Counted from the first letter of the stretch, positions 49,795 through 59,145 are shown. The stretch is DNA of 64,000 nt from Hymenobacter sedentarius (GCF_001507645.1 NZ_CP013909.1:2294001-2358000); one strand, 5' to 3'. Notes: a model not told the origin generated them from the sequence alone. Numbers and translations are program-made.

Positions 49795-50847
49795 ATGCCT
49801 ACTGCCCCGCCCGCTACGCTGCTCATTCAAACCGCTTTCATTGGCGACGTTATTTTGATGACGGCGCTCCTGGAACACCTGCACCACACCGAGCCGGCTA
49901 CACCAGTCGACGTGCTGGTGCGCCGCGGCAACGAGGGCCTGCTGGCCGGCCACCCGCACGTGCGCCAGGTGCTGATTTGGGATAAAAAGCACCGCAAGTA
50001 TGCCGCGCTGTGGCAGCTCCTGCGCCAGATTCGGGCCACTGGCTACGGCCGGGTAGTCACCCTGCAGCGGTTCGCAAGCACGGGGTTTCTCACCGCCTTT
50101 TCGAGGGCTCCGGAGCGGGTGGGCTTCGCCAAAAACCCCTTGAGCCGGTTTTTCACCCGCCGCGTGCCGCATACTATCGGCGACGGCACCCACGAAGTAG
50201 CGCGCAACCTGGCGCTACTGGGCGCTTCGCTTAATAAAGAATTGAGGGCGAGTAATTCGTCATTCTTCATTCCTCGTTCCTCATTAACAAGGCCCAAGCT
50301 GTATCCTTCGGCCGCTGATGAAGCTACGGCCGCGACTTTTGCTGCTGGCGAGCCTTACGTGTGCCTGGCGCCCACTTCGGTGTGGTTTACCAAACAGTTT
50401 CCGGAGGAAAAGTGGCTGGAGCTGCTCGCGGCACTACCCGCTGGTTTGCGGGTGTTTCTGCTGGGCGGGCCGCCCGATGTGGCGCCCTGCGAGCGGCTGG
50501 CTGCCGCCAGCGGCCGCGCCAACGTAACCAACCTAGCCGGCAAAATGGGTCTGCTGGCCTCGGCTGCGCTCATGCGCGGAGCCCAGATGAACTACGTGAA
50601 CGACTCGGCCCCGATGCACCTGTGCTCGGCCGTGGGGGCGCCCGTCACGGCGGTGTTTTGCAGTACCGTGCCCGAATTTGGGTTTGGGCCGCTCTCGCCG
50701 GTGTCCTTCATTGTACAAACCCGTGAGCCGCTGGCGTGCAAGCCCTGCGGGCTGCACGGGCACGGCGCCTGTCCGCTGGGGCACTTTCGGTGCGCTTATA
50801 CCATTGAAGTAGACCAGCTGCTTCACTCCTTGAATTCGGTGGGCTAA
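49795..50847 (+). CDS. GT9-family glycosyltransferase (heptosyltransferase-like)
   Basis: The 350-residue protein has the two Rossmann halves of GT-B enzymes of family 9: LLIQTAFIGDVILMTALLEH at the start, and in the second half SVWFTKQFPEEKWLEL, LLGGPPDV and the donor-binding NDSAPMHLCSAVGAPVTAVF. Such enzymes add heptose or related sugars to lipopolysaccharide core. The C terminus has a CKPCGLHGHGACPLGHFRC cysteine cluster found in several family-9 proteins. Between the halves, residues ~147-166 (NKELRASNSSFFIPRSSLTR) are encoded by a low-complexity insertion at 50232-50292. Confidence 0.88.
   Translation: MPTAPPATLLIQTAFIGDVILMTALLEHLHHTEPATPVDVLVRRGNEGLLAGHPHVRQVLIWDKKHRKYAALWQLLRQIRATGYGRVVTLQRFASTGFLTAFSRAPERVGFAKNPLSRFFTRRVPHTIGDGTHEVARNLALLGASLNKELRASNSSFFIPRSSLTRPKLYPSAADEATAATFAAGEPYVCLAPTSVWFTKQFPEEKWLELLAALPAGLRVFLLGGPPDVAPCERLAAASGRANVTNLAGKMGLLASAALMRGAQMNYVNDSAPMHLCSAVGAPVTAVFCSTVPEFGFGPLSPVSFIVQTREPLACKPCGLHGHGACPLGHFRCAYTIEVDQLLHSLNSVG
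50232..50292 (+). repeat. Micro-repeat inserted in frame in the GT9 gene
   Basis: The bases gtcattcttcattcctcg and ttcctcatta repeat an attc-ttcc unit (attcgtcattc, ttcattcctc, gttcctcatt). The composition is unlike the GC-rich gene around it. Similar strings are often found between genes in this group. Confidence 0.65.
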
Positions 50848-50931
50848 AGAGGCAGGCGTCGCCAAAGCAATTCTGCGGGCCTGCTTGTTTATGCCTCATT
50901 ACGCGCAGCGTCCGGTACCTTTGTTATTCCT

Positions 50932-52170
50932 ATGCCCGACTACGAAATCCACGAATACCCAAACGGTATCCGCCTGCTGCACAAGCAGGTACCTCATACA
51001 AAGATTGCGCATTGCGGCTTCCTGCTCGACATTGGCTCGCGCGATGAGGCCCCGCACCAGCAGGGCCTGGCCCACTTCTGGGAGCACATGGCCTTCAAGG
51101 GCACCGAAAAGCGCAAGTCGTTCCACATTCTCAACCGCCTCGAAACTGTGGGCGGCGAGCTGAACGCCTACACCACCAAGGAAAAAATCTGCTTCTACGC
51201 CGCGCTACTCAGCACGCATTTTGAGCGCGCGTTTGAGCTCCTGACTGATTTGACGTTCAATTCGGTGTTTCCCGGCCGCGAGGTGGAGAAGGAGCGGGGC
51301 GTGATTCTGGAAGAAATGAGCATGTACCAGGACGCCCCGGAAGACGCCATTATCGATGATTTCGACACGGTGGTTTTTGGCGACCATCCGCTGGGCGTGA
51401 ACATCCTGGGTACCCGCGAGAGCGTGAGCCGCTTCCAGACGGCCGACTTCCACGCCTTCCTGCAGGAGCAAATGCGCACCGACCGGCTCGTGTTCAGCTC
51501 GGTGAGCAACCTGCCCTTCAAAGAAGTGAAGCGGCTGGCTGATAAATTCCTGGCTCCGCTGCCGGCTAAAATTGGGCCGCGCGTGCGCCGCCCGGTGGGC
51601 AGCTACGAGCGCAAAACGCAGGTGGAGTCCCGGCCCATTTCGCAGGCCCACTGCCTGCTGGGCGGCCCGGCCTATTCCATTGGCCATAAGCGCCGTATCC
51701 CGTTTTTCATGCTCAACAACATCCTCGGGGGGCCGGGCATGAACTCGCGGCTCAACCTGGCCGTGCGCGAGAAATACGGCCTGGTGTACACCATCGACAG
51801 CACCTACTCGCCCTACACCGACACGGGCCTGTTCGGCATCTACTTCGGCACCGAGGGCAAGCAGGTGAAACGCACGCTGGGCCTGGTACAAAAGGAGCTG
51901 AAGCTGCTGCGCGAGAAAACCCTGACCACCAACCAGCTGCACACGGCCAAGCACCAGCTCATGGGCCAGCTTGCCATGAGCGAGGAAAGCAACAGCGGCC
52001 TGATGCAGCTTCTGGGCAAAAGCACGCTCGACCTGGGCCGCGTGGAGCCGCTGAGCGAGATTTTCGAGAAAATTGAGCTGATTTCGGCGGCCGAACTGCG
52101 CGACATGGCCAACGAAGTGCTGACGGACGAGCACCTGAGCGTGCTGCAGTATGTGCCGGAGGGGAAATGA
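50932..52170 (+). CDS. M16-family zinc peptidase
   Basis: The 412-residue protein has the inverted zinc motif His48-x2-Glu51-His52 (AHFWEHMAFKG) and the distal Glu of the family in GVILEEMSMYQDAPED. The second domain has the YSPYTDTGLFGIYFGTE region. The length fits a half-size M16 subunit with two domains, working as a homodimer or with another protein. It probably degrades peptides or processes exported proteins; no signal peptide is seen, so it is most likely cytoplasmic. Its stop overlaps the start of the SRA-YDG gene by four bases (ATGA). Confidence 0.92.
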   Translation: MPDYEIHEYPNGIRLLHKQVPHTKIAHCGFLLDIGSRDEAPHQQGLAHFWEHMAFKGTEKRKSFHILNRLETVGGELNAYTTKEKICFYAALLSTHFERAFELLTDLTFNSVFPGREVEKERGVILEEMSMYQDAPEDAIIDDFDTVVFGDHPLGVNILGTRESVSRFQTADFHAFLQEQMRTDRLVFSSVSNLPFKEVKRLADKFLAPLPAKIGPRVRRPVGSYERKTQVESRPISQAHCLLGGPAYSIGHKRRIPFFMLNNILGGPGMNSRLNLAVREKYGLVYTIDSTYSPYTDTGLFGIYFGTEGKQVKRTLGLVQKELKLLREKTLTTNQLHTAKHQLMGQLAMSEESNSGLMQLLGKSTLDLGRVEPLSEIFEKIELISAAELRDMANEVLTDEHLSVLQYVPEGK

Positions 52171-52616
52171 GCCAGCCGGTATTCGGGCACGTGGGCAGCT
52201 ACCGGCCCGGCGATACCTTTCGCAACCGCATCGACCTATCGCTGAGTGGGGTGCACCGGCCGCGCCGCACGGGTGTGTGCGGCACCCAATTGCTGGGTGC
52301 CGAAAGCATCGTCTTGGCTGGGCAGTACGAGGAGGATGACTTTGGGGAGGATGAAATTCTGTATTCCGGCAACGGGGGGCGCGACCCCAAAACCGGCCGC
52401 CAAATCATGGACCAGATGGCTACCACCGGCATTCTGGCCTTGCTGAAGAGTATCGAAACCAAGCTACCCGTGCGCGTGATGCGCAAAGTGCCCGCTGAAG
52501 GCGATGGGTTGGACGTGTACCGATACGAAGGCCTGTACCAAGTGGTGGACTTCACCTACGGGCCCGGGAAATCGGGCTTTCAGGTATACGTTTTCCGGCT
52601 GCGGCCTATTTTTTGA
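52167..52616 (+). CDS. Standalone SRA-YDG domain protein
   Basis: The 149-residue protein is an SRA-YDG domain nearly from end to end. Diagnostic segments are FGHVGSYRPGDTFRNRIDLS, GVHRPRRTGVCG, AESIVLAGQYEEDD, DEILYSGNGGRDPKTGRQI and YRYEGLYQVVDFTYG. In eukaryotes (UHRF1) the domain binds hemimethylated cytosine and flips out the base; in bacteria it is usually fused to an HNH or other nuclease for modification-dependent restriction. Here there is no nuclease domain and no nuclease gene next to it. The four-base overlap with the M16 peptidase means co-translation. The function is open: a reader of modified DNA, or the relic of a restriction enzyme. Confidence 0.88.
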   Translation: MSQPVFGHVGSYRPGDTFRNRIDLSLSGVHRPRRTGVCGTQLLGAESIVLAGQYEEDDFGEDEILYSGNGGRDPKTGRQIMDQMATTGILALLKSIETKLPVRVMRKVPAEGDGLDVYRYEGLYQVVDFTYGPGKSGFQVYVFRLRPIF

Positions 52617-52632
52617 AAATCGTCAGCCGTAA

Positions 52633-52728
52633 TCGGCTGTCATGCTGTGCGCAGCGCAGCATCTTATCACCGCTGAACTAACTGTTCGAACCTGATAAGA
52701 TGCTTCGCAAGCTCAGCATGACAGCCGA
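52633..52728. repeat. Dispersed hairpin repeat, copy 4
   Basis: The arms tcggctgtcatgctgtgcgc ... and ...agctcagcatgacagccga pair with a few mismatches, more than in other copies. The centre shares tatcaccgctgaac with copy 3 and copy 5. Confidence 0.82.
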
Positions 52729-52757
52729 CTGCGCGACTAGCTACTTATGGCTATTTA

Positions 52758-53405
52758 ATGACCAACAACGACCCCATCCAGGCCTACGCCGAGCAGCACA
52801 CAGCGCCCGAGCCGCCGCTGCTGGCCCAGCTCACCCGCGAAACCCACTTGCAAACCCTGCTGCCGCGCATGAGCAGCGGCCACCTGCAGGGACGGTTTTT
52901 GAGCATGTTGAGCCACCTCATGCGGCCTCGGCGGGTGCTGGAAATTGGCACCTTTTGCGGGTATGCCACGCTGTGCCTGGCCGAGGGACTGGCCGCTAAC
53001 GGGCTGTTGCACACCATCGAAATCGACCCCGAGCGCGAGGCGCGCATTCGGCGGTACGTGGCGGCGGCCGGTATTACGGAGCAGGTGCGCCTGCACATTG
53101 GCGCAGCGCTCGACGTTTTGCCGGGCTTGGTCGATGAAGTGTGGGACTTGGTCTTTATTGACGCCGACAAGCGGAGCAACGACGCTTATTTTGAGGCAGT
53201 CATCGGGCAGGTGCGCCCGGGCGGGTTGCTCATCGTCGACAATGTGCTGTGGAGCGGCAAGGTGCTGCCCACGCACGAAGTGAAAAGCGGGGACAAGGAC
53301 ACGCCTTTTGTTCGGGCTTTCAACGACAAGATGGCCCAGGACGCACGGGTGGAGCCGGTTTTTCTGCCTCTGCGCGATGGGCTGCTGCTGTTGCGTAAAA
53401 AGTAG
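52758..53405 (+). CDS. Class I O-methyltransferase (COMT type)
   Basis: The 215-residue SAM-dependent methyltransferase has motif I VLEIGTFCGYATLCLAEGL, the metal-binding Asp in LVFIDADKRSNDAYFE and LLIVDNVLWSGKV. The family methylates catechol-like hydroxyls with Mg2+ or Ca2+. The first ~50 residues (MTNNDPIQAYAEQHTAPEPP onward) form the usual N-terminal lid helices. Its substrate is unknown. It lies alone between copy 4 of the hairpin repeat and a TonB-receptor-like gene. Confidence 0.9.
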   Translation: MTNNDPIQAYAEQHTAPEPPLLAQLTRETHLQTLLPRMSSGHLQGRFLSMLSHLMRPRRVLEIGTFCGYATLCLAEGLAANGLLHTIEIDPEREARIRRYVAAAGITEQVRLHIGAALDVLPGLVDEVWDLVFIDADKRSNDAYFEAVIGQVRPGGLLIVDNVLWSGKVLPTHEVKSGDKDTPFVRAFNDKMAQDARVEPVFLPLRDGLLLLRKK

Positions 53406-53486
53406 CCCAATTGCCCGCTTGACTGGTTTGCAAGCCCTGGCTGGCCGAATGCCGTCAGGTGTGTTTCCGTTGCTTTATCCAGTTCT

Positions 53487-56411
53487 ATGCGGCTCGTATC
53501 CTTACTCGTTTTTCTGTTGATTGGGCTGGCGGCCCGGGCCCAGGCCCCCACCACGGTGAGCGGGCGCGTGACCGACGGGAAAGACCAGTCGCCGCTCATC
53601 GGGGCCAACGTGCTGCTAATACACCTACCCGACTCGGTGAAAACCGGAGCTTCGGCTGATGCGGAGGGCCGCTTTCAGTTCGACAATGTGGCCGCGGGCC
53701 GCTACGTGCTCGATGCCTCCTTTGTGGGTTACCAGAAGCTAAGCCAGGCCGTGACCGTAAATGGGGCGCCGGTGCAGCTGGGGGCGCTGGCCCTGCAGGC
53801 GGGCGGGGTGCAGCTCAAGGGCGTGGTGGTGACGGGCCAGGCCGCGCAATCGGTGCAGAAGGGCGATACCACGCAGTTCAACGCCAAGGCGTTCAAAACC
53901 AACCCCGACGCCAACGCGCAGGACCTCATCACGAAGATGCCCGGCGTGAGCGTAGGCACCGACGGCAAAGTGCAGGCCCAGGGCGAAAACGTGCAGCGCG
54001 TGCTGGTCGACGGCAAGGAATTTTTCGGCAACGACCCCGACGCCGTGCTCAAAAACCTGCCCGCCGAAATGGTGGACAAGGTGGAGGTATTTGACCAGCG
54101 CAGCGAGCAGAGCCGCTTTTCGGGCTTCGACGATGGCAACACAACCAAGACCATCAACATCGTGACCAAGGTGGAATTCCGCAGCGGCACCTTTGGGCGG
54201 GTGGTGGCCGGCGCGGGCCCCGACCGCTACAAAGCCAGCGGCAACGTGAACAACTTCAAGGGCGACCGCCGGGTGTCGGTGCTGGCGCAGTCCAACAACG
54301 TGAACGAGCAGAACTTCGGCACTGAGGACTTGCTGGGCGTGGTGGGCAACTCCAACCAGGGCGGCGGGGGCCGGGGTGGCCGGGGTGGAGGAGGTGGCCA
54401 GGGCGGCGGGGGCAACGGCGGCAATGCCGGCGACTTCCTGGTAAACCAGAGCGGCGGCATCACCAAAACCAACGCCGTGGGCCTGAACTATTCGAACTCT
54501 TGGAACAAGAAGACCGACATGTCGGCCAGCTACTTCTTCAACCGGGCCAACAACACGCTGCTCAGCAGCACCCAGCGCCAGTACGTGCTGCCCCAGCAGG
54601 CCAGCACCACCTACACCCAAAGCGCCAACACCAACGGCCTCAACACCAACCAGCGCTTCAACATGCGCCTGGAGCACAAGATTGACTCGGCCAATTCCAT
54701 CCTGTTCCGGCCGCGCTTCAGCTACCAGCAAAACGATGCGGGCAGCAACGTGGTGGGCCTCACCCGCCGCAGCGGCACCGAGCAAAGCCGCATCACGAGC
54801 AACTACGCTTCGGATAACGAGGGCCTGAACACCGGCGGCGACCTGCTGCTGCGCCACCGTTTTCCCAAGGCCGGCCGCACCGCCAGCCTGAGCATCGGCG
54901 GTACCTACAGCCAGCGCGACGGCAACACCACCCTGCGCACCCTGGACACGGGCTCGGCGCTGAACAGCCTCAACCAGACCAGTACGCTGCGGCAGCACGG
55001 CGGCAGCATGAATGCAAACTTGTCCTTGACCGAGGCGTTGACCAAGCAGGACGTGCTGCAGGGCAACTACGCCATCAACTACGCGCCGAATAGCTCCAGC
55101 AAGTACACCTACGACCTACTGACCGGCGACACCAAGCAGCAGAACGACGCCCTGAGCAACGTGTTCGATAACTACTACCTCACGCAGTCGGGCGGGGTGA
55201 CTTACCGGCACATCACGCCCAAGTACCAGGCCAGCGTGGGCCTGTCGGGGCAGTATTCGGAGCTGTACAGCGACGCGCAGTTTCCGCGGGCCAGCATCGG
55301 GCGCTACTACTTCGTAAACGTGCTGCCCAACGCCAACGTCAACTACCGCTTCACGCGGCAGAAAAACCTGCGCTTTAACTACCGCACCAACACCAACCCG
55401 CCCAGCGTGAGCCAGCTGCAGGCCGTGGTGAACAATTCCAACCCTTTGCAGCTGACCATCGGCAACCCCACGCTACGCCAGGAATTTCAGCACTCCGTAA
55501 ACTTCCGCTACACGGCGTCGAGCCCGGAGGTAGCCAGCAACTTCTTCGCGCTGCTCTCGGGTTCCTACACCCAGAATCCGATTTCTAATCGCACGCTGGT
55601 GGCTTCCCGCGACACCACCGTGGTGCCGGAGGGCGCGCCCGGCGTGCGCCTGCCGGCCGGGGGCCAGCTCACCCAGCCCACCAACCTGAGCCAGCAGTAC
55701 ACCGTGCGCTCGCTCATTAGCTACGGCCGGCCCATCAAGCCCATCAAAACCAACGTGAACCTGAGCGCCAACGCCAACTTCACCCAGACGCCTGGCATCG
55801 TGAACGGCGGCCTGAACTACGCCCGCGTGCCCTCGTTCGGGGCCGGCCTCACGCTCAGCTCCAACATCAGCCCCAATCTAGACTTTACTGCCTCTACCAC
55901 GTCGAGCCAGAACTTCGTGCGCAATACCCTGCAGGCCAAGCTTAATACCAACTACTTCGCGCAGGTTACCCGCTTTCGGTTGGGCTGGATTGTGGGGCCG
56001 GGCATCAACTTCCAAACCGACTTGGTGCACCAGGCTTACTCGGGCCTTTCGGCCGGCTACAACCAGCAGTACCTGCTCTGGAATGCCAGCCTGGGCAAAA
56101 AAATCTTTCCCGGCCAGCGCGGCGAAATCAAGGTGTATGCCTTCGACTTGCTGGGCCAGAACCGCGCTATCCAGCGCAACGTGACGGAGGCTTATTACGA
56201 GGACGTGCAAACCACCATTTTGCAGCGCTACTTCATGCTGATGTTTACCTACAACATCCGCAGCGGCAATGTGGTGGCTCCCTCCAGCGGCGGCGAGGGC
56301 CGGCGTGAGCGGGGCTTTGGGCAGCCCGGCGGCTACGGCCGGCCCGATGGTGGCGCAGCTCCCGCGGGCGGCCCGCCGGCTGGTGGCCCTCCCGGTGGCG
56401 GCCCGCAGTAG
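53487..56411 (+). CDS. TonB-receptor-like outer-membrane protein (OMP_b-brl_3 type)
   Basis: The 974-residue protein has a signal peptide (LVSLLVFLLIGLAARAQ), a carboxypeptidase-like regulatory domain (about 22-100), a plug-like domain (about 110-230; DANAQDLITKMPGVSVGTDG) and a large barrel. It differs from the receptors at 29-35 kb: a glycine-rich loop near 290-315 (GGGGRGGRGGGGGQGGGG) and a Gly/Pro-rich tail (GGAAPAGGPPAGGPPGGGPQ) are unusual for outer-membrane barrels. Such proteins often act in secretion or adhesion rather than uptake. The lytic transglycosylase gene starts 92 bases downstream. Confidence 0.87.
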   Translation: MRLVSLLVFLLIGLAARAQAPTTVSGRVTDGKDQSPLIGANVLLIHLPDSVKTGASADAEGRFQFDNVAAGRYVLDASFVGYQKLSQAVTVNGAPVQLGALALQAGGVQLKGVVVTGQAAQSVQKGDTTQFNAKAFKTNPDANAQDLITKMPGVSVGTDGKVQAQGENVQRVLVDGKEFFGNDPDAVLKNLPAEMVDKVEVFDQRSEQSRFSGFDDGNTTKTINIVTKVEFRSGTFGRVVAGAGPDRYKASGNVNNFKGDRRVSVLAQSNNVNEQNFGTEDLLGVVGNSNQGGGGRGGRGGGGGQGGGGNGGNAGDFLVNQSGGITKTNAVGLNYSNSWNKKTDMSASYFFNRANNTLLSSTQRQYVLPQQASTTYTQSANTNGLNTNQRFNMRLEHKIDSANSILFRPRFSYQQNDAGSNVVGLTRRSGTEQSRITSNYASDNEGLNTGGDLLLRHRFPKAGRTASLSIGGTYSQRDGNTTLRTLDTGSALNSLNQTSTLRQHGGSMNANLSLTEALTKQDVLQGNYAINYAPNSSSKYTYDLLTGDTKQQNDALSNVFDNYYLTQSGGVTYRHITPKYQASVGLSGQYSELYSDAQFPRASIGRYYFVNVLPNANVNYRFTRQKNLRFNYRTNTNPPSVSQLQAVVNNSNPLQLTIGNPTLRQEFQHSVNFRYTASSPEVASNFFALLSGSYTQNPISNRTLVASRDTTVVPEGAPGVRLPAGGQLTQPTNLSQQYTVRSLISYGRPIKPIKTNVNLSANANFTQTPGIVNGGLNYARVPSFGAGLTLSSNISPNLDFTASTTSSQNFVRNTLQAKLNTNYFAQVTRFRLGWIVGPGINFQTDLVHQAYSGLSAGYNQQYLLWNASLGKKIFPGQRGEIKVYAFDLLGQNRAIQRNVTEAYYEDVQTTILQRYFMLMFTYNIRSGNVVAPSSGGEGRRERGFGQPGGYGRPDGGAAPAGGPPAGGPPGGGPQ

Positions 56412-56502
56412 GGCAGTGTCCGGCTTTCTGGCCAAAATTCAGGTTCTTTGTAGCTTCCGGGCAGGAGGTGGCCGCGGTGGCCGCCTCCTGCCCGCGTTGT
56501 TT

Positions 56503-58827
56503 ATGCGAAATCCTGTTGTCTTGTTATTGCTGCTGGTCCTGGCCGGGCCCGTGGCGGCTCAACCTGCCGCGCCGCTCGCTCACCCCACGGTGCCCGCCAC
56601 CATGGATGTGGCCGGGATACATCTCGTGCTGAATGAGGAAGCTCAGCGCCTGGTGCAGCAAAAGGCCGATGGCCTGAGCCGCCACCAGCCCTCGTTTCAA
56701 GCCCGCGTGGACCTGGCCGATGCGTCCTTTCCCATCATCGACCGGGTACTGAAAGAAGAAGGCGTGCCCCTGGATTTCCGCTACCTGGCCTTGCAGGAAA
56801 GCGCCCTGCTCGGCGATGCCCAGAGCGTGCACGAAGCCGTGGGCTACTGGCAGCTCAAGCGCGAAACAGCCGTCGGCCTGGGTTTGCTGGTGAACGACGA
56901 CGTGGACGAGCGCAAGCACCTTACGGCCAGCACCCGCGCGGCCGCCCGCTACCTCGCCCGCAACAATGCCACCTTGCACAACTGGGTGAATGCCTTGCTC
57001 AGCTACAACACCGGCCTGAGCGGCGTGAAGCCCTACATCCTGCCCACCGACGTCGATGCTACCGAAATGGCCATCACCGAGGCGACGTCGGTTTACGTGC
57101 TGACCTTTCTAGCTCAGAAAGTGGCCTTTGAACCCGCCTGCGGCCTGAACCCCAGGCCCCCGCTGCGCCTGCAGGAGTTTCCCGCCACCGCCGGCCAAAC
57201 CCTCGAAGCCCAGGCCCAGCTCCTGCACGTGGAGCCTGACGCCCTGGCCATGCACAACCGCTGGCTGCTGGCCGGTGCCGTGCCCGCCGACCGGCCCTAC
57301 ACGCTCATCGTGCCCATCGGCGATGTGACCCAGGCCGCTGGAATCGTGGCCAACCAGCGCCTCCAGAGCCGCGGTGAGCTGCTCACCGCGCCAGCCGTAG
57401 CCGCCAACACAGCCGAAGTGCGCCTGAACGACCTGCGTGCCCTGATTGCGCTGCCCGGCGAAACCACCGCCGACCTGGCCAAACGTGGGGGCCGGAAGCT
57501 GCGGGAATTCCTGCGCGACAACGAGCTGACGGCTTTCGACGTGGCCGTGACCGGCCGGCCGTATTACCTGCAGCGCAAGCGCGACGTGGGCGCCGTGGAG
57601 TACTACGTGGTGCAGCCCGGCGAAACCATGTTCGACGTGGCGCAGAAGTACGGCATTCGCAAAAAGGCGATTTTGGCCAAAAACCGGATGTCTCGCATCG
57701 AACAACCCAGCCCGGGCCGGGTGCTGTGGCTGCGGCACGTGCGGCCCCGCGAAGTGGCCGTGGAGTACCGCCGCTTGCCCGAAGGCAAAGGCATCGAAGG
57801 CTCGGCTACGGCCAGCCGTGCCATGGCCGATGACCAAATGATGGCCCCCGAGCCCGTGAAGACTGCTCCCACCCGCCACGAGACAGCCCGCGCCATAGCC
57901 AAAAGAAAAGCTACCCCCGGCAAAGACGAAGAAGCCGAGGCCAGCGACGGTTGGGGAGAATCCATATCCGGAACGAATACGCCCCCGGCCGCCTCGGTGC
58001 CTGCTGTAGCATCTGTGCCGTCCGTACCTGCCCCGCCCATGAGGCCGCCGGCCGTGCGCCCTGCCGCGCCGGAGCCTGTGGCAGCCCAACTGCCACCTCC
58101 TGCTTCGGCCCCAGCCCCCGCGCCCCTGGCTGACGAGCCCCGCACCGCTGAGCTGGAGGTTGAGCCAGAAATTGAGCCAACGGTGAGTAATTCTCCCGTA
58201 GTTGAGCAGGCGCCGGCCGTAACACCAGCGCCTGTGGGACCACCATTTAAGCCAGTAGCAGCACCAGCTAAGCCAGTGGTAGTGACCGCTGCCCCGCGCC
58301 CCATTGCGCCTAAGCCTGCCGCGCCCCCCGTAATCACGCCCGCAGCTACTCCCGCGGCTGTTGCTAACGAAGCTTCCCACCGGGTTGAGCCGGGCGAAAC
58401 GGTGTACTCCATCAGCCGGCGCTACCAGGTTCCTCCGGCTACCCTCATGGCCCTAAACCACCTCACGCTGCCGGCGAACCTGGCAGTAGGGCAGGTGTTG
58501 GTCCTGAAGTCGCAGGAACTGCCGGTTCCAGCAGTTGCCGCCGCTCCGGTAGCAACTCCAGTCGCTTCCACGCGCCCAGCCAACCAAGCCACCAACCGCC
58601 CCAACCCGGCGATTTATGTTCCGAAGGCTGCAGCTCCGCAAGCTGCTCCCGCGCCGACGCCTGCGGCCGGAACCACCATTGAGCACACCGTTGCCAAAGG
58701 CGAAACTCTATACAGCATTGCCCGCCGGTATGAGGTAAAAGTGGCTGACATTCAGGCCCTGAATGGTAAGCTAGATGGCAACGTGAAAGTGGGGGAGGTG
58801 CTGCGCATCCAGGCCAGCGCCAAATAG
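56503..58827 (+). CDS. LysM-containing lytic transglycosylase (MltD-like)
   Basis: The 774-residue exported protein cuts the glycan strands of peptidoglycan. It has a signal peptide (VVLLLLLVLAGPVAAQ), an SLT domain (about 75-210) with catalytic Glu99 in YLALQES and GYWQLKRETAVGL, then three LysM domains: about 366-410 (VVQPGETMFDVAQKYG), 625-668 (VEPGETVYSISRRYQV) and 727-773 (VAKGETLYSIARRYEV). A Pro/Ala-rich linker of about 200 residues separates the first LysM from the others. The ATG at 56503 is preferred; the frame continues upstream inside the preceding gene without a signal. Confidence 0.9.
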   Translation: MRNPVVLLLLLVLAGPVAAQPAAPLAHPTVPATMDVAGIHLVLNEEAQRLVQQKADGLSRHQPSFQARVDLADASFPIIDRVLKEEGVPLDFRYLALQESALLGDAQSVHEAVGYWQLKRETAVGLGLLVNDDVDERKHLTASTRAAARYLARNNATLHNWVNALLSYNTGLSGVKPYILPTDVDATEMAITEATSVYVLTFLAQKVAFEPACGLNPRPPLRLQEFPATAGQTLEAQAQLLHVEPDALAMHNRWLLAGAVPADRPYTLIVPIGDVTQAAGIVANQRLQSRGELLTAPAVAANTAEVRLNDLRALIALPGETTADLAKRGGRKLREFLRDNELTAFDVAVTGRPYYLQRKRDVGAVEYYVVQPGETMFDVAQKYGIRKKAILAKNRMSRIEQPSPGRVLWLRHVRPREVAVEYRRLPEGKGIEGSATASRAMADDQMMAPEPVKTAPTRHETARAIAKRKATPGKDEEAEASDGWGESISGTNTPPAASVPAVASVPSVPAPPMRPPAVRPAAPEPVAAQLPPPASAPAPAPLADEPRTAELEVEPEIEPTVSNSPVVEQAPAVTPAPVGPPFKPVAAPAKPVVVTAAPRPIAPKPAAPPVITPAATPAAVANEASHRVEPGETVYSISRRYQVPPATLMALNHLTLPANLAVGQVLVLKSQELPVPAVAAAPVATPVASTRPANQATNRPNPAIYVPKAAAPQAAPAPTPAAGTTIEHTVAKGETLYSIARRYEVKVADIQALNGKLDGNVKVGEVLRIQASAK

Positions 58828-59046
58828 TTGGAAGCCTGTGTAGGAATGCGCCTTGGCGCGTTCAATTATTGAACAGTTTTGACTGGTGTTGCGCTAGTGC
58901 TGTTCTGAATCAAAAAGTTCTGCCGCCGAACGCACCAAGGCACGTTCCCACACGGCCATTTATGCTTGCCACGGAGGAGCGGCCTTTAGGTGCGAACGCA
59001 GCCAAAAAACGCAGCACTCAGGGAATCAGGCAGCAGGCAAATGGGG

Positions 59047-59079
59047 TTTGGGAATGCCCGCCAGCCGGGGGTATCTTTA
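59047..59079 (+). promoter_or_regulatory. Putative dnaE promoter
   Basis: TTTG (59047-59050) and TATCTTTA (59072-59079, one mismatch to TAnnTTTG) are separated by 21 bases, the expected spacing. Confidence 0.5.
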
Positions 59080-59084
59080 CCAGA

Positions 59085-59145
59085 AGGGTTGAGTTTTGAA
59101 TGTTAAGTGCTGAGTTGAATTAGCCAAACATTCAAAACTCAACCC
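59085..59145. repeat. Inverted repeat in the dnaE leader
   Basis: GGGTTGAGTTTTGAATG pairs with CATTCAAAACTCAACCC across about 27 bases. It lies between the promoter and the ATG, so it would be part of the mRNA leader. Confidence 0.82.

Noticed and set aside
58869..59099. A 76-codon frame upstream of dnaE
   Set aside because: It covers the likely dnaE promoter and has no protein-like composition.
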